Of a stretch of DNA of 64,000 nt, positions 44,491-54,865 are shown one piece after another. The notes under the pieces were generated by a model. The model was not told the origin of the DNA and made no database searches. It was given only the letters and a program-made list of their open reading frames with translations. A program made the translations under genes and the position numbers. The stretch is from positions 44,761,469 to 44,825,468 of the forward strand of contig OZ020485.1 in NCBI GenBank assembly GCA_963971405.1. Reading direction: 5' to 3'. Numbering within the stretch: the first letter of the stretch is position 1; each line of letters begins with the position of its first letter. Source of the stretch: Psococerastis gibbosa. Lineage: Eukaryota > Arthropoda > Insecta > Psocodea > Psocidae.

Positions 44491-45085
44491 GTGAGTGATT
44501 AACCTATCGAGCATATTTCAAATTTTAACGCCACATGAGATTTTTGGGTACCTATGCAACCAGGTCTTCAAATAATCACTTATTATATTTCTGTATAGCT
44601 ACAGTAAGGGGTGCGGGTCAAAGTTATAACAGGTATTGATTTCCTGCCTAAATAAAACGAGCAATGCATTGAGACATACACTATTTCTCTACCAAACTGA
44701 GACTTCGATACTAATATACGTATGCCAATAATCAAATTTTCTTTTCCCATCAAAATGACTGTAACCTTTGAACTGACTCTGCAGCATAACATGACAAGCT
44801 TAGCTACGGCTTTTATACCACGTTTCACGTCTTTCCAAATGGGTAAGGAAGTATTTAGTAGGAGTTTAAGATGAATTATTAGTGACTTGAAATGATCGTA
44901 GGTTTCGTTGTTATCTAAGATGACGTGCGATTGAATTGGATCCGGGTAAAACGAGTCACACGAGCCGTAATTGAGTTCGATAACTTGAAAATATAATTAG
45001 CAAAATCGTTTTTCTCTGCAAAATGGGAATCTTGATGCTTTACATTTGTCTCTCCGGTGAAGTTCTTACATTATACGGTACCTTT

Positions 45086-45639
45086 CAGGCCCGTTACTAG
45101 GATTCTATTTGAGGGGGGCTGATTTGGCGTAAATAGCCAAAATACCGGGGGGAAAGAGATCTTAGGGCCCCATGTGGCACTTGTCCCTAATTGTCAAAAT
45201 ACCGGGGTGGAGGCTTGGAACCCCAAAAACTTTAAAATATTAGTATAAATTATTGCAGCGCAGATTCAAACATAAATATTGACAAAAGAACAGCCTGAAA
45301 TGGCCAACATAATGCATTAAAATAGCGTGACAGTCGAATTTTCGCTCTAAAGTGATTTTTTTAAAAAAAATTGTTGTTAGCTCTGGAAAAAAAAACTTTC
45401 GTATTTTATATTATTCGTTTATTTATTATGTTTATTCAATCAATTTGCTTTATTTCCTCGAAAATAATAAGGGGGGGGGGGGCTTGACAGGTATACCCAC
45501 CCAAGACCCCTAATTACGGCAATGGAGGGCTGCAATTCTGCTGTATGTTAAATGTCACGTCTGGAAAGCTCAATTCTATCTAGTATAAAGTCAAAAAAAT
45601 TCGGAGGGCCCTTGCCCCCCCCCCTTGGTTACGGGCCTG
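45086..45639. mobile_element. Long hAT-type non-autonomous element (CAGGCCCGT)
   Basis: Ends CAGGCCCGTTACTAGG and CCTTGGTTACGGGCCTG. Flanks GTACCTTT (45078-45085) and GTACCTAC (45640-45647) match at 6 of 8. 554 bp; the interior repeats GTCAAAATACCGGGG-like and GGCGTAAATAGCCAAAATAC motifs and holds a G run of 12 near 45471. No transposase frame. Confidence 0.75.
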
Positions 45640-45779
45640 GTACCTACTTTTCGATCGAGTTTTCCCAACATTTATAACCATGGTACCGTAAACCTTTCTG
45701 ACTGGTCACTTGTTACTAAGATAGGGATATTCGAATCAGTGGTATATATACAAAATAGTATTTTTTTTTTTGGGGGGGG

Positions 45780-46080
45780 GGAGGGTGGGTTCCCAACTCG
45801 CGAAGGTCAGTTTCCAACTCATCCTTCCAGCGTTTTCGAGGACGTCCGGCTATTCGTCTTCCTGTCATGCTTGCTTTGTACATCTTTCTCGGCATACATT
45901 CTTACGACGTGTCCCTGCCATCTTATGCGTTGGGCTCTTGTGAACCGGCCTATGTCTTCTCCGCTGAGTATTGCGTCTATTTCGGCGTTGTTTCTTATAC
46001 GCTTATATCTAATATATACTCCTTTTTTAACTATGTTTTTACATGTCTACCTATAAGTATATCCATATATAACTCGCTGA
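45780..46080 (-). pseudogene. LINE C-terminal fragment (RWxGHVxRM type), minus
   Basis: About 46000 to 45836 on the minus strand reads [18 protein letters not shown], then [16 protein letters not shown] and [12 protein letters not shown] to a stop. The RxRWxGHVxRM motif is the hallmark of the C-terminal tail of several LINE ORF2 proteins (RTE-like and relatives). This is a different family from the GRRRxSWLKNL copies. Heavily truncated. Confidence 0.65.
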
Positions 46081-46622
46081 TGACACTGACTCCTCCGTCT
46101 TCAACTCATTTTTTTGACAAGTCTATGACCCCCCCCCCCCCCCTAATACACAGTATGTACAGAATCGTACAAATTATTGCAATTTAACAGTTTCAAATAA
46201 CGACAATATGATGCATGTTACATTATATGGGAACTGCAGGGAGATTTTTTCCGAAAAGGGGCCAAGGGGAATTGCCATTTCCAATTTATTGTAACAGGCC
46301 TAGCAATGATTGGGATACAAATTGAAAATTTTCCCTAATTGTTTGATGGCAGTTTGTAATTTCACGTCCATTTGAACTCAAAATCAGTTGACATCAATAA
46401 TTTCATTGCTACGATATTTATGTCTCCAACATGCATATCACATATGCAGCGTATTTATAAGGGAGAGCTGTTGGGCAATATTTACTAATTGAATTCTGCC
46501 TGTATTAATTGCTATTTACATTTTTCAGTTTTCCTGATTGACTAATCACGTGGGATTACAAATAATATGCGCATTATTATTATTATTATTTTATTTGTCA
46601 GGAAAACCGACCTGATCATATA
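46081..46622. other. Unassigned stretch
   Basis: A C run of about 14 near 46129 and ordinary AT-rich sequence. No gene supported. Confidence 0.4.
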
Positions 46623-46799
46623 AGGCGTGTATATTCCACCGGTCATTCCGTCATTTGTGATTAAAAAAAGTTGAGATTTTTATTTTAAGGAGACTATTAT
46701 GTAAATACTTAACTTATCTATTATAATTTAAGTTATAATATGGCAGCAGACTTTTTTTAATCACAAATGATGGAATATTGACCAGTGAAATACACGCCT
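46623..46799. mobile_element. TIR MITE (ATTCCGTCATTTGTG family), copy 1
   Basis: Left AGGCGTGTATATTCCACCGG and TCATTCCGTCATTTGTGAT; right ATCACAAATGATGGAATATT and GACCAGTGAAATACACGCCT. Arms of about 50 bp, 177 bp in total. A second copy is at 61279-61459. Flanks ATA and ACA leave the duplication unresolved. Confidence 0.82.
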
Positions 46800-46907
46800 A
46801 CACATAAAAATAATAGGGATACTTAAAAATTTAAAAAAATATTCTTATTCTTTGTTTACATGTTTTCCATCAGCATTCCAGATATCCAGCATACTGTATT
46901 TTTTGTT

Positions 46908-47110
46908 TTTAAGCAACCCTGTCAGTCTAGCGGGGGGAGTGAGTCTGTTTACTTGAGGCACCCTAGGGGCAGACTCCTTCACCTCAGGGAGAAGTGGAGT
47001 TGACTGACAGGGTGGACCTCCTGGTTGTAGTGGATTCCGAACCACTTGGGGAGTATAGTAAAGTCACACGATTAATTCAGAGGTGACCAGGACTCGACAC
47101 GAGCTTAGAA
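46908..47110 (+). repeat. SINE A, plus
   Basis: AAGCAACCCTGTCAGTCTAG, GGGGGGAGTGAGTCTGTTTA, GGTGGACCTCCTGGTTGTAG and GAGGTGACCAGGACTCGA. The 3' third is replaced by unrelated sequence after about 47110. Confidence 0.78.
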
Positions 47111-47339
47111 GATCGATGTTTGAAACGCGACAAGAAAAGAAAAATTTTCCGCCTTGTCACACTGGTCAGGGCTGCTGGATATGTAGCTGACCATAACATT
47201 CCAAAGTGTGCAGTGGTGAAGAGAGAGGCCACCAGTCCTCAGGCCTAGACCCCATTGAGTTGTCATGCCACGTTTTTTTTCATAACAGAAACAAATAAAT
47301 GATGACTTTTTGTTCTATTACGAAGCATACCAAGCGGAC

Positions 47340-47600
47340 GATAACTTTATTCAATTTAATTTATTTATTTGTTTATATATTTGTACAAGTAAAAATTGGC
47401 TTTTACCACAGGCAGCATGGCCATGCGTGGTTTAAGCTTACCTAGCGGAGTAAGGGCTGTAAAGCCCTCTTTGACACTCAACTAAGAAGGCACGGGACCG
47501 CCTGCTTAACATGCCCTCCGAAGCATGGCCAGAAAATGTAGCAAGTGTAGGATTCGAACCAACAACCTTTCCGGTGAAAGTCTGATTCCGTACTGAAGAA
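47340..47600 (-). repeat. SINE D, nearly full, minus
   Basis: The reverse complement gives ACGGAATCAGACTTTCACC, TTGTTGGTTCGAATCCTACA (B box), CCATGCTTCGGAGGGCATGT, GCCTTCTTAGTTGAGTGTC, GCTTTACAGCCCTTACTCCG and an ATT-rich tail. The tRNA-like head is best preserved here and at 62.25 kb. Confidence 0.8.
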
Positions 47601-48110
47601 ATAAATATCATCGATGCAAAAGATAAAATGGTACCTGCACTAGGTACACCTCAGTTAAACCTGTTAAACGTTTATAAGAATAGAATGGTAATAACAGGGC
47701 CCGGACGATCGTTGCCTCCGCCGCAATAATCATTACAGGTACCCACAATATACTATAATCACAATCCTTTGTCTACAACAAATCATAGAGTACTCATGAT
47801 AGATTGCACTGCCAATGGTTCTTATATATATCATTTTTTGCCATATGGCGTATTCCTGTATTGGATCTTATAATATGCCCTAATGCGACTCGTACCCGTA
47901 CTTGGTTAAGAGTGTACAGCCCGTAGGAAATTGGCAACCCGAAATTTAATACTTTTTATTTTTTATTTAATTAACTAAGCATGTTATTGCTTTCCAATGT
48001 ATACGTAGTAAAAGGAAAGCTTTGTGATGGTCGAAATTTTCGATTCCGAGATTTCAACGGATTTACACGTTTTAAGGTCCCAGGAACCAAAAAAAGTGGT
48101 TTTTACGAAA

Positions 48111-48112
<2 letters not shown>

Positions 48113-48142
<30 letters not shown>

Positions 48143-48150
48143 GTTCTGTC
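48113..48150. repeat. TCTG microsatellite
   Basis: Nine or so TCTG/TCTGCC-type units within the TTAA element; the 63.86-kb copy has an interrupted version and the 34.4-kb copy a reduced one. Confidence 0.85.
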
Positions 48151-48884
48151 TGCCTGTCTGTGCGTCAATTTCCGGGCAAACTACTCGGTCGATTTTGATG
48201 AAATTCGGCATGTAGGTTCACAAAAATCATAGCTCGGAACAATTTTTTTTTTATTTGGGGCTAACTTAACTTGAGGGGGTTTTATTCTCAAAAAACTCGA
48301 AAAAAACGTCTAAAAAAATTATTTCTCAAAAACGGCTCCAACGATTTCTTTAAAATTTACAAATATTGTAGTCGTTATTAATATTAACGAAATGCGGGGA
48401 GTCGCTTGCCCCTTGATAGGTTGCTTCTGGGGGTAAAAAAATAAAAATAACTAAATTTTAATGAAAAATTACTAAAAAATAATTTTTCTGCGAAACCTTT
48501 CTATCGATGATTTCTACCTCCAGGTATGTTTTAGGTGTTAAATTGAGTAACGAAACCGGACAGGTTGCTTTCCCAGAAAAGTATTTGGTTTTGTAAAAAA
48601 AAATGTTTTTTTGAAAAAATGATAGAAAATTCACGCTCAAATGCATTGCGTGCCCTGCCAGTATTGCTGTGTGGTAATGTGTTGGCCTGACCTATCTAGA
48701 ATTTACCTCACCTCCAATGACATCAGGTGGACAACCCCCCCCCCCCCCCCTCCGAGATATCGGAAATTTAACCATAGGAAAGTTATTTACCATGAAATTA
48801 CTCATTTTCCCTATCTACTAATTTTGATAAATTGGAAAGCATGTTCGAGTAAACTCGGACCGGTTCTTTAAGATTTGGCTCATC

Positions 48885-49090
48885 AAAGTTGTAGAAGACT
48901 ACTTAATGCATCATATTACAAGAAATGTTTAATTTTCGAAATTGCAGTTTTTTCATAAACATGCAAATATCTTATAAACAATAACTTTTCACATATTATC
49001 GATTTTATGAAAAAAACTACAATTTCGAAAACTAAACATACCTTATTATATGATGCATAAAATAGTCTTCTACAACTTTGATGAACAAAA
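48885..49090. repeat. Internal inverted repeat of the TTAA element
   Basis: CATCAAAGTTGTAGAAGACT, TAATGCATCATATTACAAG and TTCGAAATTGCAGTTTTTTC on the left reappear reversed as GAAAAAAACTACAATTTCGA, TATATGATGCATAAAATAGT and CTTCTACAACTTTGATG on the right. Confidence 0.82.
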
Positions 49091-49404
49091 TCTTTAATGA
49101 CATGCGTAGTTAATTAAATAAAAAATAAAAAGTATTAAACTTCGGGCTGCCGCTTTCCTACGGGCTGTACACTCTTAAGTCATGCTTTCGCCTGATTCAT
49201 TGCTTCAATGGTAAGCTTGTGTCACCTTGTCCATTACCGCTTGTAGCCGGTGTAGGTTGACAACGACATACCGTTTTGCTAGTGGCCAAAATGCATACGG
49301 AAACAATACAAGAAATGTCCGAAATCCATGGGGTCGTTGGCATTCGACAAGGGACCTATGGGCATAGTAGGCGTAGGTCCATTATTACTGTTACTACCCT
49401 ACTG

Positions 49405-49495
49405 CCCATAAGTAGGGCCTGAACAGTCCAATTGGTAAAGAACTGGACCAAGAAATGGAAAGTTGAGGTTCCAAACTCGACATAATTGATGTAAA
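49405..49495 (+). repeat. SINE E, plus
   Basis: GTCCAATTGGTAAAGAACTG (A-box-like) and GAGGTTCCAAACTCGACATA (B-box-like) form a tRNA-like head. Confidence 0.55.
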
Positions 49496-49499
49496 CAAT

Positions 49500-49610
49500 T
49501 GTCATTCTTTTCTTCTTTTTCTTCTTCTTCTAATGCCTCTTCTATCGAAATTGGGCGATCCTCATGGCAGTTGTAGTCATGATTTTCTTTCAGTGGAAGT
49601 GGGAGATTCA
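49500..49610 (-). pseudogene. LINE 3' coding end, minus
   Basis: ATGCCTCTTCTATCGAAATT and GGGCGATCCTCATGGCAGTT match 22.15 and 62.06 kb, coding the last about 25 codons of the GRRRxSWLKNL family LINE on the minus strand. TTCTTCTTCTTC precedes it as the tail. Confidence 0.55.
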
Positions 49611-49707
49611 TAAACCAAATATCTGTGCCTTCACTTGCCGCCTTCCATCACTACAATGACCACTTACATGTGTGATTCATATCAGGGTAGCATCCAGATA
49701 GTGCGGG

Positions 49708-49916
49708 AATTATCGACTTCGATGGCAAGGTGGTAGCGTGCTTGTACTTGTGCGAGTCTCAGCGCGCCATGCGATCGGAGTCGTGTCGTAATACAGCCCA
49801 AGTATTAATTTACTCATTGAGGCGACTGAAGAGGTCAATCGGATACAATCGGATACATTCATTAAATTGTTTGTATGCGATTAACCTTTTTTTTTTAAAA
49901 AAAAAGAAAAAAAAAC
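49708..49916 (+). repeat. SINE C, plus, with A-rich tail
   Basis: ATCGACTTCGATGGCAAGGT, GGTAGCGTGCTTGTACTTGT, GAGGCGACTGAAGAGGTCAA, TGTATGCGATTAACC and an A/T-homopolymer tail. Confidence 0.8.
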
Positions 49917-50892
49917 TAAGGTATGGGCCTTCTAACCTCTTGCGAGGCCGCTCCAAAACCCACTGAGAAGCAATGATGTCAGGACGAAGTAATTTAGAAG
50001 TGGTGGTGGTATGTGGCCCAATCGTGTAAGTCGCGGCCACTTCCTGCTCCCCAAAACAAATTTTCTAAGAGATGTGATGGGAGTGGGTGCTATTCCCGTA
50101 ACGTCGCCCCCTTCCCCTGACGATGGGCTCCGCCCTAATTGTTCGATGACTATGAGGCCCATGCCACTAGTGAATATTAGGGGGCACTTCAACTTTCTTT
50201 GTATTTGTGTAATTTTTTTTAGAAAAATACATGAATTATTGTTATTATTAACACAGCAGTGTAAGTCCAACTAACCCTTTGTTAAATACTATTACACCAT
50301 TGTCATTAACCTTTACGTAAATAGATATAACGTACATGCAAATAACAGACCAATTGTACTATTGGAGTATTATATTGTAGTACTATAAGAATGATGAATC
50401 TATACTAAAATAACTTAATTTTTAAATTCAATCCGACCTATTGTATGTATTTCTGTAAAGGAATAATTTCACATGAACAATACATATTGCCTAATACAAT
50501 ATAATCCACAAAATGCGCAATGCTATAGTTTACTATTTTACATGGCCACTATGGAATCATGCAACCTCATCCAAGATCGGTCGATTGTAGCCTACGTAAT
50601 GCTTATACATTTAAATAAAAATTCATGACTTCTCATTGGGCAATAAAATGGTAGATAATAGCATATAATCAAGCATCTTCAACAGATAGGATCAAATCTT
50701 TTAGTATTTGCCCTATCATCAGCCTGTGGTTTGGCAAGTGCTTTGGTATTTCTCCAACTAAATAATCCACTTTTGTATTATTACTATAGTATTATTATTT
50801 AGTCCGATCGTCTTGACCTTTAGAAGTTCATTTTCACAATGACTAGGTTACGCCATACTTTCAATAAAGTACAATTTAGAAGTTGTTTGTTG
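49917..50892. other. Unassigned stretch
   Basis: 49932-50274 has overlapping frames on both strands without motifs. The end GGGGCACTTCAACTTTCTTT with GAAAAATACATG (50170-50232) recurs at 58510-58575, so this is probably another retroelement 3' end. 50280-50890 shows nothing assignable. Confidence 0.4.
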
Positions 50893-51640
50893 TTGTTTCT
50901 AAAGCTTGCTTTCAGCATTTCTGCTCTAGGCGCCCATTCCACCGACCGGCTAGGGCTATTTACAAAAACGTTGACGTGGTAGCAGACATTCAAGACTTAG
51001 GTGGCGTTTCCACCGACCTCGCATTGCAGAATGCAAATGGCATTGACGGAAATTAGAATTTTTCTTTTTATAGAAATCTATTAAAATGTTTGTACTTAAC
51101 ATATCCCATGACGGCATTTTTTAATTTTAGTTTGTTTGTTTGTGATTTTACTGTATGATCATTGATCAATTTTAACTATGGCATAGAGGAAAATAAACAT
51201 TTCTGTCAATTCTGCAATGCGAGGTCGGTGGAAACCCCGCCTAAGTCTTGAATGTCTGCTACCACGTCACTGTTTTTGTAAATAGCTCCAGCCGGTCGGT
51301 GGAGTGGGCGCCTTAAGCAACCCTGTCAGCCTGGCGGGGGGAGTGAATCTGTTTGTTAACTTATTGAGGCACCCTAAGGGCAGACTCTTTCACCTCGGGG
51401 AAAGAGGAGTTGACTGACAGGGTGGACCTCCTGATTATAGTGGGTTCCGAGCCACTTGGGGAACATGGTAAAGTCACACGATTAAATCGGAGGTGACCAG
51501 GACTTGACTTATACTGCCTAAGCGAGTTATCATGTCCCACCAGGTTCCCCTGCCAACGCTGTGCACACTACCAAGTTGCCGCTGTTTGAAAGATGCTCTG
51601 CTCTAATGGAATCAACATGGTAAGGTCGTTGTAAGTCAGA
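50893..51640 (+). repeat. SINE A, plus, split by a GGCGCC MITE
   Basis: 50893-50938 (GCTTGCTTTCAGCATTTCTG) joins 51313-51640 (TTAAGCAACCCTGTCAGCCT ... GGTCGTTG). Other copies have the site as TTCTGCTTTAAGCAACC without interruption. Confidence 0.85.
50939..51312. mobile_element. GGCGCC long-TIR MITE, copy 4
   Basis: 374 bp, left GGCGCCCATTCCACCGACCG, right CGGTCGGTGGAGTGGGCGCC, orientation of the centre reversed relative to copies 1-3. Compared with the empty site, the flanks are CTA and TTA, which fits a 3-bp duplication of TTA with one change, not 8 bp. Confidence 0.88.
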
Positions 51641-51842
51641 AGTCATCATCACAATCATTATCAGCAGGAATCAATTCCAGTGGGTGTGATTTGTGATCCC
51701 CCCCCCTCGGTTTTCGCATTCTAATGTGGATGCTCACATGCTCAGAATCTCTGATATAAAATCATACTTTAAAATAACATTAAACTAATGCTCATGCTAT
51801 AATATAGGGTTAACTCAATATTTTTTTTTGAATGAAAGTTAA

Positions 51843-52105
51843 CAGTGTAGGGAATTGGCAGCCCGAAATTTAACACTTCTTATTTCATGTTTAAATAACT
51901 AAGCAAGTTATTAAATTATAGCTTCATTTAAGTTATAGAATACTACTTTATGCATCATATACAGTATATAATAGGGTATTATTAATTTTTGGTTTTGTGG
52001 TTTTTTCATGGTAGCTATCATATAGGCGAAATTTTAGCCCTCAATCATTTATATGAAAAAGCTACTGTACAGAAAATTAAAAATACCCTATTATATGATG
52101 CATTT
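51843..52105. mobile_element. TTAA element relative, partial
   Basis: TTAA (51839-51842) then CAGTGTAGGGAATTGGCAGC and CCGAAATTTAACACTTCTTA parallels the left end at 47910. An internal inverted repeat (CATCATATACAGTATATAAT against CCCTATTATATGATGCAT) parallels 48885-49090. The TCTG block and right TIR are missing. Confidence 0.65.
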
Positions 52106-52289
52106 GTATACCTTTGGTCTGCTAAATCTACTTACAGCAATGATAATTTTATGAAAATAATTTCGAGACCCCTTCTCTCAGCCCCTCCCCCTCGGCCCCT
52201 CCCCGTCCGCGTGAAATTACAATGTGGGTACTGTAGCCCTGGAACGCTGACGGTTAAGAAACTGAAACTAACATACAATGGTCATATGC

Positions 52290-52575
52290 AATGAAGCACG
52301 AATAACATCGTCTTCGGCATGAAATAATCCAAGGTACTGAGGGCTTCCGGTAGAAGAGTAACATTCTGGTTGAAAAACCTGAGGCAGTGGTTTGGCAAGA
52401 GCACGAATTCCCTTTTCAGTATACCAGTCTCCAAGGTCCCAATTGCCATGATGGCCGCCAATCTTGGATACATGAAAGAAAAGAAAGAAAGACAATTGTC
52501 TTTTCCATATGGGCGAATTTTGGTACTTTCGGCCCACTCTTACAATTAACCCATTGAGGCATTTAAGGAAGGAAG
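52290..52575 (+). pseudogene. LINE C-terminus (GRRxxxWLKNL family), longest plus copy
   Basis: One open frame from about 52335 reads LRASGRRVTFWLKNL, QWFGKSTNSLFSIPVSK and IAMMAANLGYMKEKKE, and ends GRILVLSAHSYN before a stop near 52553. It is the best-preserved copy of this LINE tail in the window and shows the others are the same family. Everything upstream of the C-terminal 75 codons is absent. Confidence 0.68.
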
Positions 52576-52748
52576 GAAAAGAAGCCCTAAAACGTCAGGA
52601 ATTTGGAAAGGAGTGCCATTTTTTAAGTCTAGCTTCACCCTAAACAAATCTACCTGAAAAACGCCCTAAATAGTGCTATCACTGCTACCTCGTAACAGTA
52701 AGGACAGCCGAATTGCTCTAGAAATGTAAGTGTCAGTGTGTCACTAAC

Positions 52749-53043
52749 CAGAGGCGTAAAGTTTTAGAATGATGGCGGGGGCAAAACTAAGTAGACCTAA
52801 TGACGTCATCAGGCAGGATAAGGAAAAAATGAAAATATTGGGGTTTTACACATTTTAATAGTTGAAAAGTATAGCTGTAGATTTTAAAAAAGCTAAAAAA
52901 GGAATGCTTATATTCATATCGCTGCAAAGGGGACCATGAAGTATGAGCCACGTCTTACAATGCTCGAGGCTGGGGGGGCAAAGCCCCCCAAAAGGAGCTG
53001 GGGGGGCAAGTTGGACCATGCCCCCCCCAGCTTTACGCCCCTG
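52749..53043. mobile_element. hAT-type MITE (GGCGTAAAGTT family), copy 2, perfect TSD
   Basis: Ends CAGAGGCGTAAAGTTTTAG and AGCTTTACGCCCCTG. TCACTAAC is perfect at 52741-52748 and 53044-53051. Interior ATGACGTCATCAGGCAGGAT and GGACCATGAAGTATGAGCCA are shared with 4290-4608 in reverse. Confidence 0.92.
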
Positions 53044-53113
53044 TCACTAACACTTTATTTGTCAGATATTTTATTTTTATTTTTTTTATTTCTTTTATTA
53101 TTATTATTTATTT

Positions 53114-53275
53114 TAAAAAAGATAAATCGCTTACAAACAATTTAATGAATGTATCCGATTGACCTTTTCAGTCGCCTCTGTAGGTTATTACCCGTCTCCG
53201 ATTGCATGGCGTGTAAAGACTCGCCCAAGTTCAAGCACGTTACCACCTGGCCATCGAAGTCGATATATCCCCAGC
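53114..53275 (-). repeat. SINE C, minus
   Basis: TAAATCGCTTACAAACAATT, ATGTATCCGATTGACC, TTCAGTCGCCTCTGTAGG and ACCACCTGGCCATCGAAGTC are the reverse complement of family C. Confidence 0.78.
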
Positions 53276-53638
53276 TACCTGTTGATGGTTACGTAAATTT
53301 TAAAGATATCACTATCGGATGAATTGCGAACGCACCCTTAGAAGACCTCCCTGTCAGTTCTCGGATACATTGCACTATATCCCATTGAAATTAACCCCTA
53401 TGCTACTGATACACGATTTTTACATGGGTCCAATATATCTGACAAAGGACTGAACACCCTCGAGTAGGTTCATTGTGAGCACTCGAAACACAAAGCTCAT
53501 GTGGTGCGGGAGACAAGAAAGGGCCCAGATAAGGTATCAAATTAGCAGAAGTGGAAATCAAGATCACTTGAGCAACTGGAACAGATAAAGAAGCGGAAAA
53601 AGAGCACCAGACAGCAATTTTTTCCTTTTGTTTTTCAG

Positions 53639-53704
53639 AACCGCAGCTCTCTCACACGTTCGCCTGAGAGTGGAATTTCATTACTTTTTGCCCCTTTTCG
53701 AGAG
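53639..53704 (+). other. Candidate terminal exon (hypothetical)
   Basis: A strong acceptor, TTTTTTCCTTTTGTTTTTCAG, ends at 53638 (quoted tract 20 bases plus G). Entered in the phase left by the 19204-19287 exon it reads EPQLSHTFA then stop. A donor-like AGAG/GTGTTT follows at 53704, but it is weak. Support comes only from the splice signal and phase. Confidence 0.22.
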
Positions 53705-54373
53705 GTGTTTCACCCCCCCCCCTCTTCTATAAGTTCTTTTTTCTGTGTTTAATACTCTTAATTAAATCGATTGCTTTTTTATGTCGACTCAGTAAAATTT
53801 GATACTGGTTTCGAAATGACTAAAGAAGTTTCGTAAAAAGTTCCTTGAAGTGTAATTTTTTCTTATTTTCACGGTATAAGTCACTAGAAGTGCATTAAAA
53901 AGATAAGATAAGATAATAATATTTATTTCACAAGGTATTCAAAGAATACATAGCAATCGTTACATACATAAATAATATTTGACTATCACAATACAAAATG
54001 AGGTAACATTGTAGGCTATGAAGCCGGTGTCATAGAATTAACCAATTCATACACCGAATAAAAAGCGTTTTCCGTGTTTAATACTAATACAACACATTTT
54101 TCAATTTAATACATTATGATCAGGAATTGAAAGACATGAACCACCACCATATTTTAGCTACATTGTTCTCGTAAGTGTATTGTGTCTGAGTTTCGTATAG
54201 CTTCGATCTCTGTCCGACTGTCGGACTCCGACAGTATTCAGTGTCCTGTAGCGGTCACTACGGCTTGAAATGTGTGCCTGCAGCCTAGACTTATACCAAG
54301 AGTATTATTAATGCTTTAAAAAGTTTGTTTCTATTTAGTGGAAGCCAAGAACTGAAGAGGAAGGCATAGGACC
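53705..54373. other. Unassigned stretch
   Basis: A C run near 53713 and an AAGATAAGATAAGATAATAA motif near 53901 that may be a retroelement tail. No gene. Confidence 0.4.
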
Positions 54374-54381
54374 GAGAGAGC

Positions 54382-54857
54382 CAGAGGCGGACGCAGTGAC
54401 CGGCACTGCGGGCAATTGCCGCCCCCCCCCCCCCCCCCTTGGACAGCAGTTATATTCTTTGCCTCTAAAATCTATAAGTGTTACTGCACTCAAAATGCGC
54501 AAAACCTCACTATTTTTCAAAAAATTTCTCCCGGAGGAGACCCCCGAGCCCCCTTTGTCCGCCATTATATTGATTCTTTGTAGTTTATTGCTCTCAAAAT
54601 GCGTAAAACCTCACCATTTCAGCCCTATTTTTCAAACATTTTCTCGGGCCCCCCTTATCCATAATGATATTGGTTTTTTGTAATATATAAGCCTTATTTC
54701 TCTCAAAATATGTAAAACCCCAATATTTCAGCCCTCTGTCTCCTGAGCAACTTTTATGAAAGTGGGTGGAGAGGCGCCAAATTATACACCTTCGAAAACC
54801 TATCGTTACGCCACTGACAAGTGACTCCCCCTTTTATGAGGTCTGGGACCGCCTCTG
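54382..54857. mobile_element. hAT-type element of 476 bp, perfect TSD
   Basis: Ends CAGAGGCGGACGCAG and GGGACCGCCTCTG. GAGAGAGC is perfect at 54374-54381 and 54858-54865. Three AAAATGCGYAAAACCYCA blocks in tandem-like spacing (about 110 bp) relate it to the 11163-11447 family. A C run of 16-18 lies near 54421. The interior CGTTACGCCACTGACAAGTG may be a remnant of a second hAT end nested inside. Confidence 0.88.
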
Positions 54858-54865
54858 GAGAGAGC

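Larger units (their letters stand above)
47910..49174. mobile_element. 1265-bp TTAA-flanked TIR element with TCTG tract
   Basis: Left GAGTGTACAGCCCGTAGGAA and right TTCCTACGGGCTGTACACTC are inverted repeats, extending imperfectly for about 75 bp (ATTTAATACTTTTTATTTTT against AAAATAAAAAGTATTAAAC). TTAA flanks both sides (47906-47909, 49175-49178), the duplication used by piggyBac and Kolobok elements. Inside are a conserved CGATTCCGAGATTTCAACGG block, a TCTG microsatellite (48113-48150), CGATTTTGATGAAATTCGGC, and an internal inverted repeat at 48885-49090 (GTTGTAGAAGACTACTTAAT against TAGTCTTCTACAACTTTGA). No transposase frame: the only frames are short and span repeats. Related pieces lie at 34.2, 51.84, 60.3 and 63.73 kb. 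Confidence 0.85.
47880..49380 (+). repeat. SINE B split by the TTAA element
   Basis: 47880-47909 (CGTACCCGTACTTGGTTAA) joins 49179-49380 (GTCATGCTTTCGCCTGATTC, AATGGTAAGCTTGTGTCACC, ATCCATGGGGTCGTTGGCAT) to give a normal SINE B; the empty site at 33.28 kb reads CTTGGTTCAGTCATGCTTT. Confidence 0.82.
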
